Assembly: GCF_014202645.1 (NCBI RefSeq)
Contig: NZ_JACHHG010000012.1
Location: forward strand, 62,001 to 126,000
Length of the DNA: 64,000 nucleotides
Source: Deinobacterium chartae
GTDB lineage: Bacteria > Deinococcota > Deinococci > Deinococcales > Deinococcaceae
Direction of reading: 5' to 3'
Part shown: positions 15,958 to 24,127 of the stretch, piece by piece
How positions within the stretch are numbered: position 1 is the first letter of the stretch
How the letters are laid out: every line of letters begins with the position of its first letter
Program-made: the position numbers and the translations under genes
The notes under the pieces: model-generated
What the model saw: the letters and a program-made list of their open reading frames with translations, nothing else
Told to the model about the DNA's origin: nothing
Database searches by the model: none

Positions 15958-16278
15958 TTACAGTGCGGTGCGCAGATTCGTTTTCTTGCGACGTCGGCGT
16001 TCCTGGGCCTGCTGCACCACCTCGACCGGTACGCTCTCGGTCCGCAGGTAGTTGGAGTACTCCCGGCGTCCCACGATGCGGGCCAGTTCGTCGGCCAGTT
16101 CGGTCAGGGACTCCTCGAGGATCAGGCATTTCTCAAAGCTTCCGTCCTTCCAGTAGCAGGCATCGCCGGTGTAGGTCTTCCGGAGCATCAGTGTTGCGAA
16201 ACTCAGGATTTTTTTGATGCCGTAGTCTGCGAGCAGGGTAGAGAAATTGACCACGGCGACCATCATGCACTTTGCCAT
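15958..16278 (-). CDS. Small protein of unknown function
   Basis: 106 residues. ATG at 16278 is chosen because GAGGAG lies a few bases upstream on the minus strand; a longer frame reaches 16299. The N terminus (MAKCMMVAVVNFSTLLADYG) is hydrophobic, the middle is mixed (two further Cys), and the C terminus is strongly basic with an RRRRKK run. Family not recognised. Reading is intact and codon use resembles neighbours, so it is probably real. It stands alone, downstream of a lipoprotein gene on the same strand. Confidence 0.55.
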   Translation of the reverse strand: MAKCMMVAVVNFSTLLADYGIKKILSFATLMLRKTYTGDACYWKDGSFEKCLILEESLTELADELARIVGRREYSNYLRTESVPVEVVQQAQERRRRKKTNLRTAL

Positions 16279-16516
16279 GTTTCTCCTCTCCAACACCAAG
16301 GTTAGGAGGCGAAAGGTGACTCAAGCTGAGAGCCGGGCAAAGCGTGAGCAGAGAAATGATCGGTTGATTCTTCACCCAGCTCCGGCAGGAAACGGAAAAG
16401 GTGCTGCTGAAATTCGGATACCGGGGTGAGATGCGACCCATTCCCCGCGCGGCATGCAGAGCCGCCCCATGGTGCACTGGCGCATGGCGGGCAGCCCCTT
16501 TGCCGCGTCAACCGGA

Positions 16517-16543
16517 CCGAACTGTCCGGGCAGGACAGTTCGG
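16517..16543. repeat. 11-bp inverted repeat hairpin
   Basis: CCGAACTGTCC and its complement separated by 5 bases, just after the lipoprotein gene stop on the minus strand; probably its transcript end, though no T-run is present. Confidence 0.5.
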
Positions 16544-16563
16544 CAGAGGCGCAGAGGCTGCGT

Positions 16564-16956
16564 TTACTTTCTGGTGCTGGTGAAGGTGCCGGTGGTGGGC
16601 GTGGTACAGGCGGCGGTGTACTGCCCCTCGAGGGTGTGATTGGCAGTCCGGGTCGCGGTTGCGTTGTGAACACAGTTGTTAGACAGCGAGGGAACCATCT
16701 GCATGCTGATCCGGTCGCTATCGACCGTCCCGCTCAGCGAACCGCTCAGCTTTTCCTTGTTTTCGAAAACCATCTCCCAGGTGCCGGTCAGCGCATGTCC
16801 GCTTTGAACCACGGTCGCCTGAAACGTCGCGTTTCCGCCTACCGAGTCGCGGGCAGTCCCGCTCCAGGTTCCTGTGTAACTAAAGCTTTCGCTGGAGCAA
16901 GCACCCAGTGCGCTTGCCACACAGACACCTAATATCCAATTGAGCCACTTTGACAT
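16564..16956 (-). CDS. Putative small lipoprotein
   Basis: 130 residues. The N terminus is a lipoprotein signal: basic start, hydrophobic core, lipobox ALGAC with Cys20. The mature part is Ser/Thr/Gly-rich and predicted beta (TGTWSGTARD, ALTGTWEMVF, HTLEGQYTAAC, GTFTSTRK), like a small beta-barrel or META/lipocalin-like fold; two more Cys may form a disulfide. GGGGG lies a few bases upstream of ATG. Function unknown; likely anchored at the outer face of a membrane. Confidence 0.7.
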   Translation of the reverse strand: MSKWLNWILGVCVASALGACSSESFSYTGTWSGTARDSVGGNATFQATVVQSGHALTGTWEMVFENKEKLSGSLSGTVDSDRISMQMVPSLSNNCVHNATATRTANHTLEGQYTAACTTPTTGTFTSTRK

Positions 16957-18160
16957 ACAGCCCCCTTTGATTATTTCTTCTCTCGAAGACTCCGCATATT
17001 GTACCTAAAAATGGAGAAAATGACATTCATTTATATTTTTATAAGATATTTACCTGAAATGCTGCCAGAAAGATGGGTATGAATCTTATTATCTTAATCC
17101 GAGATGGGAGATCTGATGATTTGGGGCGGTTTAATACACGGTAGGTGGATCTGCTATAAGGAATTCTGGATGCCAGGGGAAATGGAAATTGGGAAAGGAC
17201 GAATCTTTCCCGGCAGGACTGCTTGCCCTGCTGCATGGCTGCACTTTGATCACCACGCCATTGGCCCAGCATGCCCCCACGGATTCGGCGTGCTCTACAG
17301 GAGGCGGCAGGGCGGGTGAGGCGCATGGCAAGGATCAGGGCTAGAAGGCCGACCGAGTCACCGCGTGCCCCGGGTGCGCTGGTAACCCTGGTGCTGGCGG
17401 CCGTTGCCCCGCAAGGAGGCCGTAGCCGAACAACGGCATAAAAATGCGAGACCGTCTTGGCTTGGGCATCGGGACGGACTCGCCTACCTTTTGGGTACTT
17501 CTAACGTAAAGCAGGAATGTCAAGCTCGTATGTGCATCGGCTTTACCGCTCCTGAACCGAGACCGAAAACAAAAACGGACCGGACAGCAGCGGATCGGGA
17601 GGGCGCCGCAGCCCCTGGAGCGCTGCACATTCATTCACGGTTGCATCCTCGCACCGGTCCGCTGCGTTCCCACTTCCTCAGGAATACAGGTGCCCCACCC
17701 TCCGTGGCCCTCGAGGAACGCCAAGATCACCTCGAGGGCCACGGGGGAAGGCGCTGCGCGGCATGGAACGCTGTTATTCCACCCGGTCGCGCCCGGTATG
17801 TGCGGTGAAAAAACGCAGCCTTCTGCGGGCCATAGGCAGGCAGCAAAGCCGTTTTCAGGGTCGATGAGGTATTGGGCCCGCTGAAAGCTGCCCGAGCGGC
17901 CATCTACAGGCCACGCAAGGGACATCGGATGCCTTGGGGAACGTCCAGGACGGAGAAGTTCTGTAGGGCAGCCGCAAGAGACGGAAGTGGGGTGTGAGCG
18001 GCCTGTGTTCCACTCCGGGGTTCCTAAGAGGTAAAACGCGCTCTGGACGCGGAAAACAAGCCATCACACCGCCTTGTTTACACTCGGACATCATGGCACC
18101 GCGACACTCTCCCCACCGGTGGCTATGGATCCCTTTTCGCTGGGAGACTCGAGGTAGTAC
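16957..18160. other. 1.2-kb region without a convincing gene, partly AT-rich
   Basis: About 16970-17160 is clearly richer in A and T than anything else in the window (runs such as ATTTATATTTTTATAAG). The rest, up to 18160, has normal composition. Several short frames exist on both strands, but none shows a ribosome site, a coherent protein composition or a recognisable motif. A long hairpin lies at 17698-17747. It may be decayed acquired DNA or encode an untranslated RNA. Confidence 0.5.
17698..17747. repeat. Long hairpin in gene-poor region
   Basis: 15-bp perfect stem (17702-17716 with 17730-17744), extendable by about three more pairs, loop of 13 bases. Not next to an identifiable gene end. 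Confidence 0.6.
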
Positions 18161-18508
18161 ATGACCCTGGCTCAACTGCTTTTCGAAAACCGCATCCAGC
18201 TCTCTCACATCGCCCAGCCCGGGCGGGTGCCGGATGAACGGGTACGTACGCTGCTACAGCGTATCTACGAACTCAGCCGTCACGACCAGGTCCGCCTGAT
18301 GCGCGAGGTCAGCCGCCGACTCGGCGTGTACTGTTATGTCTCTCCGGCAGGGCTGTGGGTCGTTCCGCACGCCTTTTTCAGCTCGGAACCCGACGGCACC
18401 CTGCGCCTTCCCAACCGCCGTGGTACCGGACGCAGCGTGCCCACCTACCTGCCCACGGCCCGTCGCTCGCGTTACCGTTACGGCGAACCTCGCGCCCGTC
18501 GCTTCTGA
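18161..18508 (+). CDS. Small basic protein of unknown function
   Basis: 115 residues, ATG with GAGG about 9 bases upstream. The first half is helical (LLQRIYELSRHDQVRLMREVSRRLG), the second half aromatic and then very Arg-rich (TARRSRYRYGEPRARRF). The basic tail suggests nucleic acid binding, but no family was recognised. It stands alone between the gene-poor region and a UUCG-loop hairpin. Confidence 0.6.
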   Translation: MTLAQLLFENRIQLSHIAQPGRVPDERVRTLLQRIYELSRHDQVRLMREVSRRLGVYCYVSPAGLWVVPHAFFSSEPDGTLRLPNRRGTGRSVPTYLPTARRSRYRYGEPRARRF

Positions 18509-18531
18509 ATTAAGCATTTCTCCTGGGTAAG

Positions 18532-18553
18532 GAGGCCGCCTTCGGGCGGCCTC
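18532..18553 (+). terminator. UUCG-loop hairpin after 18161-18508 gene
   Basis: 9-bp stem (18532-18540 with 18545-18553) with a TTCG tetraloop; weak T tail. Confidence 0.65.
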
Positions 18554-18759
18554 AGCGCTGCAGGGTCCGGCGAGAAGCATCAAATGCTGCCGACGCCTCC
18601 GGGTGGTCCGGGCGTTGCCCGCAGTCAGGAAAGTGCAGGATGCCGTGCGACAGCGCAGAAATCCCTCTGGTCCTACAAGACAAAGAGAGCGGTGACATGC
18701 TAAACCCACGTTTAGGTGCGTCGCAGGGAGCTCAAAAGCTCAGCCGCTACACTGGGCGC

Positions 18760-19056
18760 ATGAAATTTCTGCTGATGCGAGGCGGTCAGGTGAACTACTC
18801 CGAAGCGCTCCACCCGCAGGCTCAGCGCGCGTCGGTGGTGGTCCAGACCGCAGAAAAAGACGCTCCCAACGCCGAATCGGGTGAGGCTACCGGGGGGTTG
18901 CCGCTCGAGGGCTGGACGCTGGACCTCGAGCGGCTCGAGGACCTGGTCGCTTTCGCATCCGAGCTGCACGGCGAGGTGCAGGTGCGTCCGCCGGTCGGGG
19001 GGTTTACGGTAGGTGGGACCGTGCTGCCGGTGATCGACGTGGCCCGCGGCGACTGA
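18760..19056 (+). CDS. Hypothetical protein, 98 residues
   Basis: ATG at 18760 is chosen over upstream codons because TACACT (18748-18753) ends 6 bases before it, the leaderless layout. The start MKFLLMRGG is reminiscent of YCII-type small proteins, but the rest does not let me confirm it. Residues 45-75 (LEGWTLDLERLEDLVAFASE) are amphipathic and helical; the end is beta-like (GGFTVGGTVLPVIDV). Probably a small soluble protein. Function unknown. Confidence 0.6.
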   Translation: MKFLLMRGGQVNYSEALHPQAQRASVVVQTAEKDAPNAESGEATGGLPLEGWTLDLERLEDLVAFASELHGEVQVRPPVGGFTVGGTVLPVIDVARGD

Positions 19057-19086
19057 CGCGCCCTACGCTTCCGGGAACGCTCGGCG

Positions 19087-19356
19087 TTACAGCTCTTCCT
19101 CGAGGACGAAGCGCCACTGCGACAGTCGCCAGCCGGGGGGCGGGGCGGGCAGGTCCGCTTCGGACAGGTCGTTCCCGCGCGCCTCGAGCAGCAGCAGGCC
19201 CGGTTGCGCGGGGCTGGTCAGCAGCCGCAGCTCGAGCGGGCTAGGCCCGCGGGCGCGCAATTCGGCCGCACGCGCCCGCAGCCATGCGCGCGCGGCGGCC
19301 AGGGACGCGCCGCCGCGCAGCTCGAGGTACAAGACCGCAGCCTCACTCGTAGCCAT
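19087..19356 (-). CDS. Hypothetical protein overlapping the CRP-family gene
   Basis: 89 residues. Its ATG lies inside the last codons of the upstream CRP/FNR gene (14-base overlap), so it is probably co-transcribed. Sequence is Ala/Arg/Leu-rich with an acidic end (FVLEEEL) and alternating strands and helices; no family recognised. Translation coupling to the regulator is likely. Confidence 0.55.
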   Translation of the reverse strand: MATSEAAVLYLELRGGASLAAARAWLRARAAELRARGPSPLELRLLTSPAQPGLLLLEARGNDLSEADLPAPPPGWRLSQWRFVLEEEL

Positions 19357-20038
19357 GAATGAAGTCTTGCAGTTTCTCGACGTTCACCAGAATCGGGGAG
19401 CGCCCGCGCACGATGGCGCCACGCTTCTTGAGACGGCTGAGGCAATGGCTGACCGTTTCGCGCGTGGCCCCCACCATGCGGGCCATGTCCTCCTGGTTGA
19501 GTTTCAGGCTGATCTCGGTGCCTTCTTGCTGCGGCGTGCCGAACTCGAGGGCCAGCCGGTAGAGCAGGCTGGCAATGCGTTCGGGTGCGCTGTAAGCACT
19601 CACCTCAGCGCTCCAGCTCTGCGCTTCGAACAGGCGCTCGGCCATCAGGCGCACGAACTTGAGCGCGATGGTGGGGCGTTTCTCGAGCAGGTTCTGCAGC
19701 TCCGAGCGGGGCAGCACGATCAGGGTGGTGGGTTCGATGGCCTCGGCTTGGGTGGGGCGGCGTTCTTCGGGGGTGAGCAGCAGTTCGCCAAAGGCGCTGT
19801 ATTGCCCCACGACACCCAAAATGGCCTCCTTGCCATTGGGAAAGAACTTGCTAATTTTGACCAGACCCTCTTTGACAAAGTAAAGAGCGTCGGCCGGATC
19901 ATCCATGCGGTAGATGACCTCTCCCGCCTTGTAGTGACGGTACGGGGTACTGGCAGCGACTTTCTCGATCTCGGCAAGTTCGAGGTCCTCGAATAACGAG
20001 GTGCTCTTGAGGTGCCAGACCAAGCTGGGATATTCCAT
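19343..20038 (-). CDS. CRP/FNR-family transcriptional regulator
   Basis: 231 residues. Residues 15-125 are a cyclic-nucleotide-binding beta barrel (AGEVIYRMDDPADALYFV, GKEAILGVVGQYSAFGELLL); the C-terminal helix-turn-helix reads LNQEDMARMVGATRETVSHC. No FNR-type Cys cluster is seen, so it is not an oxygen-sensing FNR. It closely resembles the Deinococcus CRP-type regulator group that includes DdrI; orthology is not proven here. ATG at 20038 is preferred over GTG at 20044 because TATGCT (20052-20047) ends 8 bases upstream of it. Whether it binds cAMP is uncertain. Confidence 0.88.
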   Translation of the reverse strand: MEYPSLVWHLKSTSLFEDLELAEIEKVAASTPYRHYKAGEVIYRMDDPADALYFVKEGLVKISKFFPNGKEAILGVVGQYSAFGELLLTPEERRPTQAEAIEPTTLIVLPRSELQNLLEKRPTIALKFVRLMAERLFEAQSWSAEVSAYSAPERIASLLYRLALEFGTPQQEGTEISLKLNQEDMARMVGATRETVSHCLSRLKKRGAIVRGRSPILVNVEKLQDFIHGYE

Positions 20039-20162
20039 AGGCACTTAGCATAACGCGTTTGAAAGAACGGGGAGCAAGATTTTCGTAAAGCTCCCTGAAG
20101 TCCTGGATTTTTGCCCTAAGCTCGGCTGGACGTCCGGAACTTTCCCTGTTCTCTCGCGGGCG

Positions 20163-20795
20163 TTACGTCGCGCTGACCGGAACGTTGTTCAGCGAGCGCC
20201 ACAGGTACAAGCAGGCCAGGCTGCGATACGGCGACCACGCCGCGACGACCCGATCCGGATCCGCCTGCGGGCCGTACAGTACCTGCAAGGCCTTGCGCAG
20301 TCCCGCGTCGCCGGGCGAGAACACGTCGGGCCGGCCCAGGCCAAAGATCAAGAACATCTCGGCGGTCCAGCGCCCGATGCCGGGCAGCACGACCAGGTGC
20401 GCAATGATCTGTTCGTCCTCCAGCGCGTGCAGGTCGTGGATCGGCAGACGACCCTCGAGGACTGCGGCCGAGAGGGCCTGTAGGGTCCGGACCTTGGCCC
20501 ACGACAGACCGTAGCCGCGCAGGGCTTCGGGAGCGGCCGCTGCAAAGGCCTGCGGGCTCAGGCTTCCCAGCCCTGCGCGTACGCGAGCTTCGATGGTGTC
20601 CGCCGCACGTACCGAGAGCTGTTGACCGATCACCGAGCGGGCCAGCGTTTCGAACGGATCCGTGCCGCGCGAGGGCCACGCCAGCGGACCGTGTTGCTCG
20701 ATCAGGGCCGCGAGCACCGGGTCCCGCCGCAGGTGCGTCAGGGCCGCCTCGAGCGAGGCGGCCAGAAAAGCATCCGAGATAACGGTTTCGCTCAT
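20163..20795 (-). CDS. DNA-3-methyladenine glycosylase II (AlkA family, compact form)
   Basis: 210 residues, lacking the N-terminal domain of E. coli AlkA, like the short AlkA of Deinococcus. Helix-hairpin-helix LPGIGRWTAEMFLI is followed by the catalytic Asp in VFSPGDAGLRKAL (Asp163). It excises alkylated purines in base excision repair. ATG at 20795 is chosen because TAAAAT (20806-20801) ends 5 bases upstream. A 10-bp inverted repeat next to the -10 box could be an operator. C-terminal residues show no Fe-S cluster motif. Confidence 0.92.
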   Translation of the reverse strand: MSETVISDAFLAASLEAALTHLRRDPVLAALIEQHGPLAWPSRGTDPFETLARSVIGQQLSVRAADTIEARVRAGLGSLSPQAFAAAAPEALRGYGLSWAKVRTLQALSAAVLEGRLPIHDLHALEDEQIIAHLVVLPGIGRWTAEMFLIFGLGRPDVFSPGDAGLRKALQVLYGPQADPDRVVAAWSPYRSLACLYLWRSLNNVPVSAT

Positions 20796-20808
20796 GGGCA
20801 ATTTTACC

Positions 20809-20835
20809 CCTTTCGTATCGTCAGTATACGAAAGG
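20809..20835. promoter_or_regulatory. Inverted repeat (candidate operator) at the alkA promoter
   Basis: CCTTTCGTAT and ATACGAAAGG separated by 7 bases, lying directly upstream of the -10 box of the glycosylase gene, across its -35 region. It also partly overlaps the terminator tail of the upstream PEGA gene. Confidence 0.5.
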
Positions 20836-20857
20836 CCCCTGCTGTGGGGCAGGGGCC
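20834..20857 (-). terminator. Terminator of PEGA-domain gene
   Basis: 9-bp stem 20834-20842 with 20849-20857; on the minus strand it runs into TTTCGTAT. Confidence 0.65.
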
Positions 20858-20879
20858 GAGCGGAACGTGCCGCAGACGG

Positions 20880-22103
20880 TTACAGGCGGCTGAGGTTGGT
20901 GGTCAGGGTCACGTCGGCGCGCAGCTCCACGCGGCTGACCGAGGTGCGGTAGCCCGGAGCGATCACCACGAACTCGTAGACGCCCCGGTCCAGGGTCAGC
21001 GACAGCCCGCCGCGCGAGATGGTGCCCATCTGACGGCCGTTGACGAACACCACCGCACCCTCTACGTTCGAGCGCAGGGTAACCCGCGACTGCTCGCTGC
21101 GCAGCTGGGCGTTCACGGTCACGGTGGTTCCGGCACGCACGTTTACGGTAGTGGTGTAGTCCTCGTAACCGGGCGCGGTGACCCGCACGCGGTAGCTGCC
21201 CTCGTTCAGGTTGGCAAAGTTGCCGGGCGCGCGGCCCGCGCGGCGATCATTGATGTAGACCTCAGCGCCCTGCACGTTGCTGTCGATCTGCAAGCTGCCC
21301 TGACGAACCTCGGGGCGCAGGTCCACCCGCACGGTCTGCGGGTCGCGGCCCACGTTCAAGGTGGTGCTGTACTCGAGGTAGCCGGGCAGGCTGATGCGCA
21401 CATCGTGACGGCCCGCCGTGAGGTTGGCAACGCTGGTGGGGGTGCGGCCGATCAGGCGACCGTCCACGTACACGTTTGCCCCCGCCGGGTTGCTCTGGAA
21501 CTGCACGCTGCCGGTCTGCGGACGGCGGTTGGCTACGTTGTACAGCGCGGTGTCGGTGATCCAGGAGTTCTGCGGGACTGGGTTTACCACGATCGAGAGC
21601 GCCTGGGCCAGCCCGGCCTGGCTCTTGACCGTCACCTCGGCGAAGCCCGAGTTCTGGTTGCTCTGGAAGCGTGCGATCTCGTCGAGGTTCAGCGGGGTCT
21701 TGGAGGCCAAGGCCAGCACCTTGTTCTGGCCGTACGGCGCGGCGATGTCAAAGGTGAAGCCGGCACCCTCGGGCGGGAACACCTTGACGGTGTTGGCCTT
21801 CACGAAGTTCTCGCCGCCCGAGTAGCGGTTGGGCAGGATCAGGTCTACCTTGCCATTGGGGTCCACGTTGAACAGGTACACGTAGGCGTCGCGGGTGGTC
21901 GAGACGTACAGGCGGATGTGCTCGCCCGGGTAGTAGTCGGGCGAGCCGTTGCCGCTGGGATCCTTGTCGGTCCAGACGTTCACACCCAGTTCGGTGGGAG
22001 CGGGCGGAGTGGGGTTCACGATGATGCTCTGAGGCGAGATGCGCGCCTGACCGAAAGCGGCGCCGGAAACGAGCAGCAGACCGGAGAGTACGAGTTTTTT
22101 CAT
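20880..22103 (-). CDS. Exported DUF4384 / PEGA-domain surface protein
   Basis: 407 residues with a clear signal peptide (cleavage near GAAFGQ). Residues 40-190 form a DUF4384-type domain (YYPGEHIRLYVSTTRDAYVY, LILPN). From about 215 there are three PEGA repeats, each with a small-residue-rich strand: SNPAGANVYVDGRLIGRTP, SNVQGAEVYINDRRAGRAP, SNVEGAVVFVNGRQMG. PEGA modules are cell-surface beta domains. GGGAGGA lies 5 bases before ATG. It is probably an envelope structural or S-layer-associated protein. Confidence 0.85.
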   Translation of the reverse strand: MKKLVLSGLLLVSGAAFGQARISPQSIIVNPTPPAPTELGVNVWTDKDPSGNGSPDYYPGEHIRLYVSTTRDAYVYLFNVDPNGKVDLILPNRYSGGENFVKANTVKVFPPEGAGFTFDIAAPYGQNKVLALASKTPLNLDEIARFQSNQNSGFAEVTVKSQAGLAQALSIVVNPVPQNSWITDTALYNVANRRPQTGSVQFQSNPAGANVYVDGRLIGRTPTSVANLTAGRHDVRISLPGYLEYSTTLNVGRDPQTVRVDLRPEVRQGSLQIDSNVQGAEVYINDRRAGRAPGNFANLNEGSYRVRVTAPGYEDYTTTVNVRAGTTVTVNAQLRSEQSRVTLRSNVEGAVVFVNGRQMGTISRGGLSLTLDRGVYEFVVIAPGYRTSVSRVELRADVTLTTNLSRL

Positions 22104-22195
22104 GGTGTTCCTCCCTTATGTCCCAAAGACTAGCTGTATAAACTGACGGATGACTGATGCAGCGCTCAACGTCGTTTGAGATTGCTGGCATAACC

Positions 22196-22233
22196 GGCGC
22201 GAACGGCCAGGAAAGTTCCTGGCCGTTCGCGCC
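22196..22233 (-). terminator. 18-bp perfect hairpin after CoA-binding protein gene
   Basis: 22196-22213 pairs with 22216-22233 around a 2-base centre; seven bases past the stop codon. No T-run. Confidence 0.65.
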
Positions 22234-22239
22234 GAGAAT

Positions 22240-22668
22240 TTACAGGAGCTGACGGTGATCGGCCAGCATGCAGCGGTCTTGCACCACATCGATCCCGCGC
22301 GCCTCGAGGGCTGACGCCACCGAGTCGTTGCGGATGCCGAGCTGCAGCCATACCACCTTGGGGAGCGGGTTCATCGCCAGGATGTCCTCGAGGTGCTCGG
22401 GCACCTTGTCGGCGCGGCGAAATACGTCCACCACGTCGATCGGCTCCTTGATCTCGGCCAGGGTTGCGACCGCCTTGACCCCGAAGAACTCGGCGCCGCG
22501 TGCGGCCAGAGCGGGATTGACCGGGATGATGCGGTAGCCGTGCCGGAACAGGTACTCGGGCACGTAGTAGGCCGGTTTGGTGATGTCAGAGTGAAAGCCG
22601 ACAACCGCGACGACCTTGCTGCTCTGCAGGATACGGACAATGTCCTGATTACCGGTGATCTGTGTCAT
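22240..22668 (-). CDS. CoA-binding domain protein (YccU-like)
   Basis: 142 residues, the usual length for this single-domain family. It has the Rossmann-type start VVAVVGFHSDITKPAYYVP, then GYRIIPVNP, and the CoA-binding-family end PKVVWLQLGIRNDSVASALEARGIDVVQDRCM. CGGAGG lies 6 bases before ATG. Such proteins bind CoA or are CoAlated; the physiological role is not established. It is downstream of hemL on the same strand. Confidence 0.88.
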   Translation of the reverse strand: MTQITGNQDIVRILQSSKVVAVVGFHSDITKPAYYVPEYLFRHGYRIIPVNPALAARGAEFFGVKAVATLAEIKEPIDVVDVFRRADKVPEHLEDILAMNPLPKVVWLQLGIRNDSVASALEARGIDVVQDRCMLADHRQLL

Positions 22669-22722
22669 GTCGGCCTCCGCTCGATTACAGCACGCCCACT
22701 CCTGGGGTGGGTGGGGAGAGTC

Positions 22723-24021
22723 TCAGAGAAGACTAAAGGCCTTTTGAGCGGCCTTGAGCGTGATTTCCAGCTCCTGCTCGCCGTGCGCGCCGCTTACAAA
22801 AATGCTCTCGAACTGGCTGGGGGCCCAGTACACGCCCTGCTCGAGCATGCTCCGGAACCAGCGCCCAAAGCGCTCGGTGTCCGCGCGCGTAGCGTCTTGG
22901 TAGTCGTTCACTGCGCCCTCGAGGAAGAACACGGTCAGCATCGACCCGATGCGGTTGATGGTCACGGGGATGCCAAAGGCGTGCGCGGCCGCCTGAAGTC
23001 CGCGGGCCAGACCTTCGGTGTAGGCGTCCACGCTGGCATAGATCTCGGGATGGGCGCGCAACTGGCGCAGGGTGGCGAGGCCCGCCGCCATGGCCAGCGG
23101 GTTGCCGCTGAGCGTACCGGCCTGGTAGACCGGCCCCTCGGGGCTGACAAAGTTCATGATCTCGGCGCGGCCGCCGTAAGCGCCGACCGGCAGGCCACCG
23201 CCGATGACCTTACCCCAGCAGATCAGGTCCGGCTCGAGGCCCAGGCGCTCGGTGGCACCGGCGGGCGCGAGGCGGAAGCCGGTCATGACTTCGTCGGCGA
23301 TGAGAAGCGCGCCGTGCTCGCGCACCGCGTGCAGGGCCGCGAGAAATTCGGGCGTGGGAATCAAGACGCCCGCGTTGCCCACCACCGGCTCGAAGATGAC
23401 CGCCGCGACCTCGTCTCCGCGCTCGCGCATCAGCTCGCGCAGGCCTGCGGGGTCGTTGTACTCGGCCACCAGCGTCAGCGAGGCGTATTCGGGCGGCACT
23501 CCTGCCGAGGAGGGCGCGCTGCCGCCCAGCTGCGCCGAGGTGGTCATCAGGCCGCTGCCCGCCTGCACCAGCAGGCCGTCGGCGTGTCCGTGGTAGTTGC
23601 CACGGAACTTGACGATCAGCTTGCGACCCGTAAAACCGCGCGCCAACCGCAGCGCACTCATGGTCGCCTCGGTGCCCGAATTCACAAACCGGATCTTCTG
23701 CGCCCCGGTGATCTCGCTCACCAGCCGGGCCAGTTCCACCTCGCGCTCGGTGGGAGCCCCAAAAGATGTCCCCGAGGCGAGGGCCTCGAGGACCGCCTCG
23801 CGCACCGCCGGGTGGTTGTGACCCAAGATCATGGGTCCCCACGAGCCGATGTAGTCCACGTAGCGGTTGCCGTCGGCATCCTCGAGGTAAGCTCCCTCGG
23901 CGCGGGCGATAAAGAGCGGGTTGCCGCCCACGGCCTGGAAGGCGCGGACCGGCGAGTTCACGCCGCCGGGAATGACTGTGCAGGCCGCGCGGAAGAGTTC
24001 GGTGGAGCGGTCGATCTTCAT
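22723..24021 (-). CDS. hemL: Glutamate-1-semialdehyde 2,1-aminomutase
   Basis: 432 residues, full length. PLP aminotransferase fold: NPLFIARAEGAYLEDADGN, IGSWGPMILGHNHP, VNSGTEATMSALRLARG, LLIADEVMTGFR (PLP Asp) and WGKVIGGGLP with the Schiff-base Lys271. It converts glutamate-1-semialdehyde to 5-aminolevulinate, the C5 route to haem and other tetrapyrroles, in the cytoplasm. ATG at 24021: TATGGT (24034-24029) ends 7 bases upstream, so the mRNA may be leaderless. Confidence 0.97.
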   Translation of the reverse strand: MKIDRSTELFRAACTVIPGGVNSPVRAFQAVGGNPLFIARAEGAYLEDADGNRYVDYIGSWGPMILGHNHPAVREAVLEALASGTSFGAPTEREVELARLVSEITGAQKIRFVNSGTEATMSALRLARGFTGRKLIVKFRGNYHGHADGLLVQAGSGLMTTSAQLGGSAPSSAGVPPEYASLTLVAEYNDPAGLRELMRERGDEVAAVIFEPVVGNAGVLIPTPEFLAALHAVREHGALLIADEVMTGFRLAPAGATERLGLEPDLICWGKVIGGGLPVGAYGGRAEIMNFVSPEGPVYQAGTLSGNPLAMAAGLATLRQLRAHPEIYASVDAYTEGLARGLQAAAHAFGIPVTINRIGSMLTVFFLEGAVNDYQDATRADTERFGRWFRSMLEQGVYWAPSQFESIFVSGAHGEQELEITLKAAQKAFSLL

Positions 24022-24127
24022 GAGCCCCACCATACCGCAGCGCCCCGGGGACAATTGCTGCCCGGAGTGCAGCGGCGTTGTGGTTACCGAAATGCTACCG
24101 GGCAAGACCTCTGCAGGGATAGACGGT

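Noticed and set aside
17404-17808. 134-codon plus-strand frame in the gene-poor region
   Set aside because: No ribosome site, disordered mixed composition, overlaps the hairpin at 17698-17747; no family likeness.
17635-17925. Minus-strand frame of 96 codons
   Set aside because: Part of it looks slightly protein-like, but no start signal and it crosses the same hairpin; not strong enough to call.
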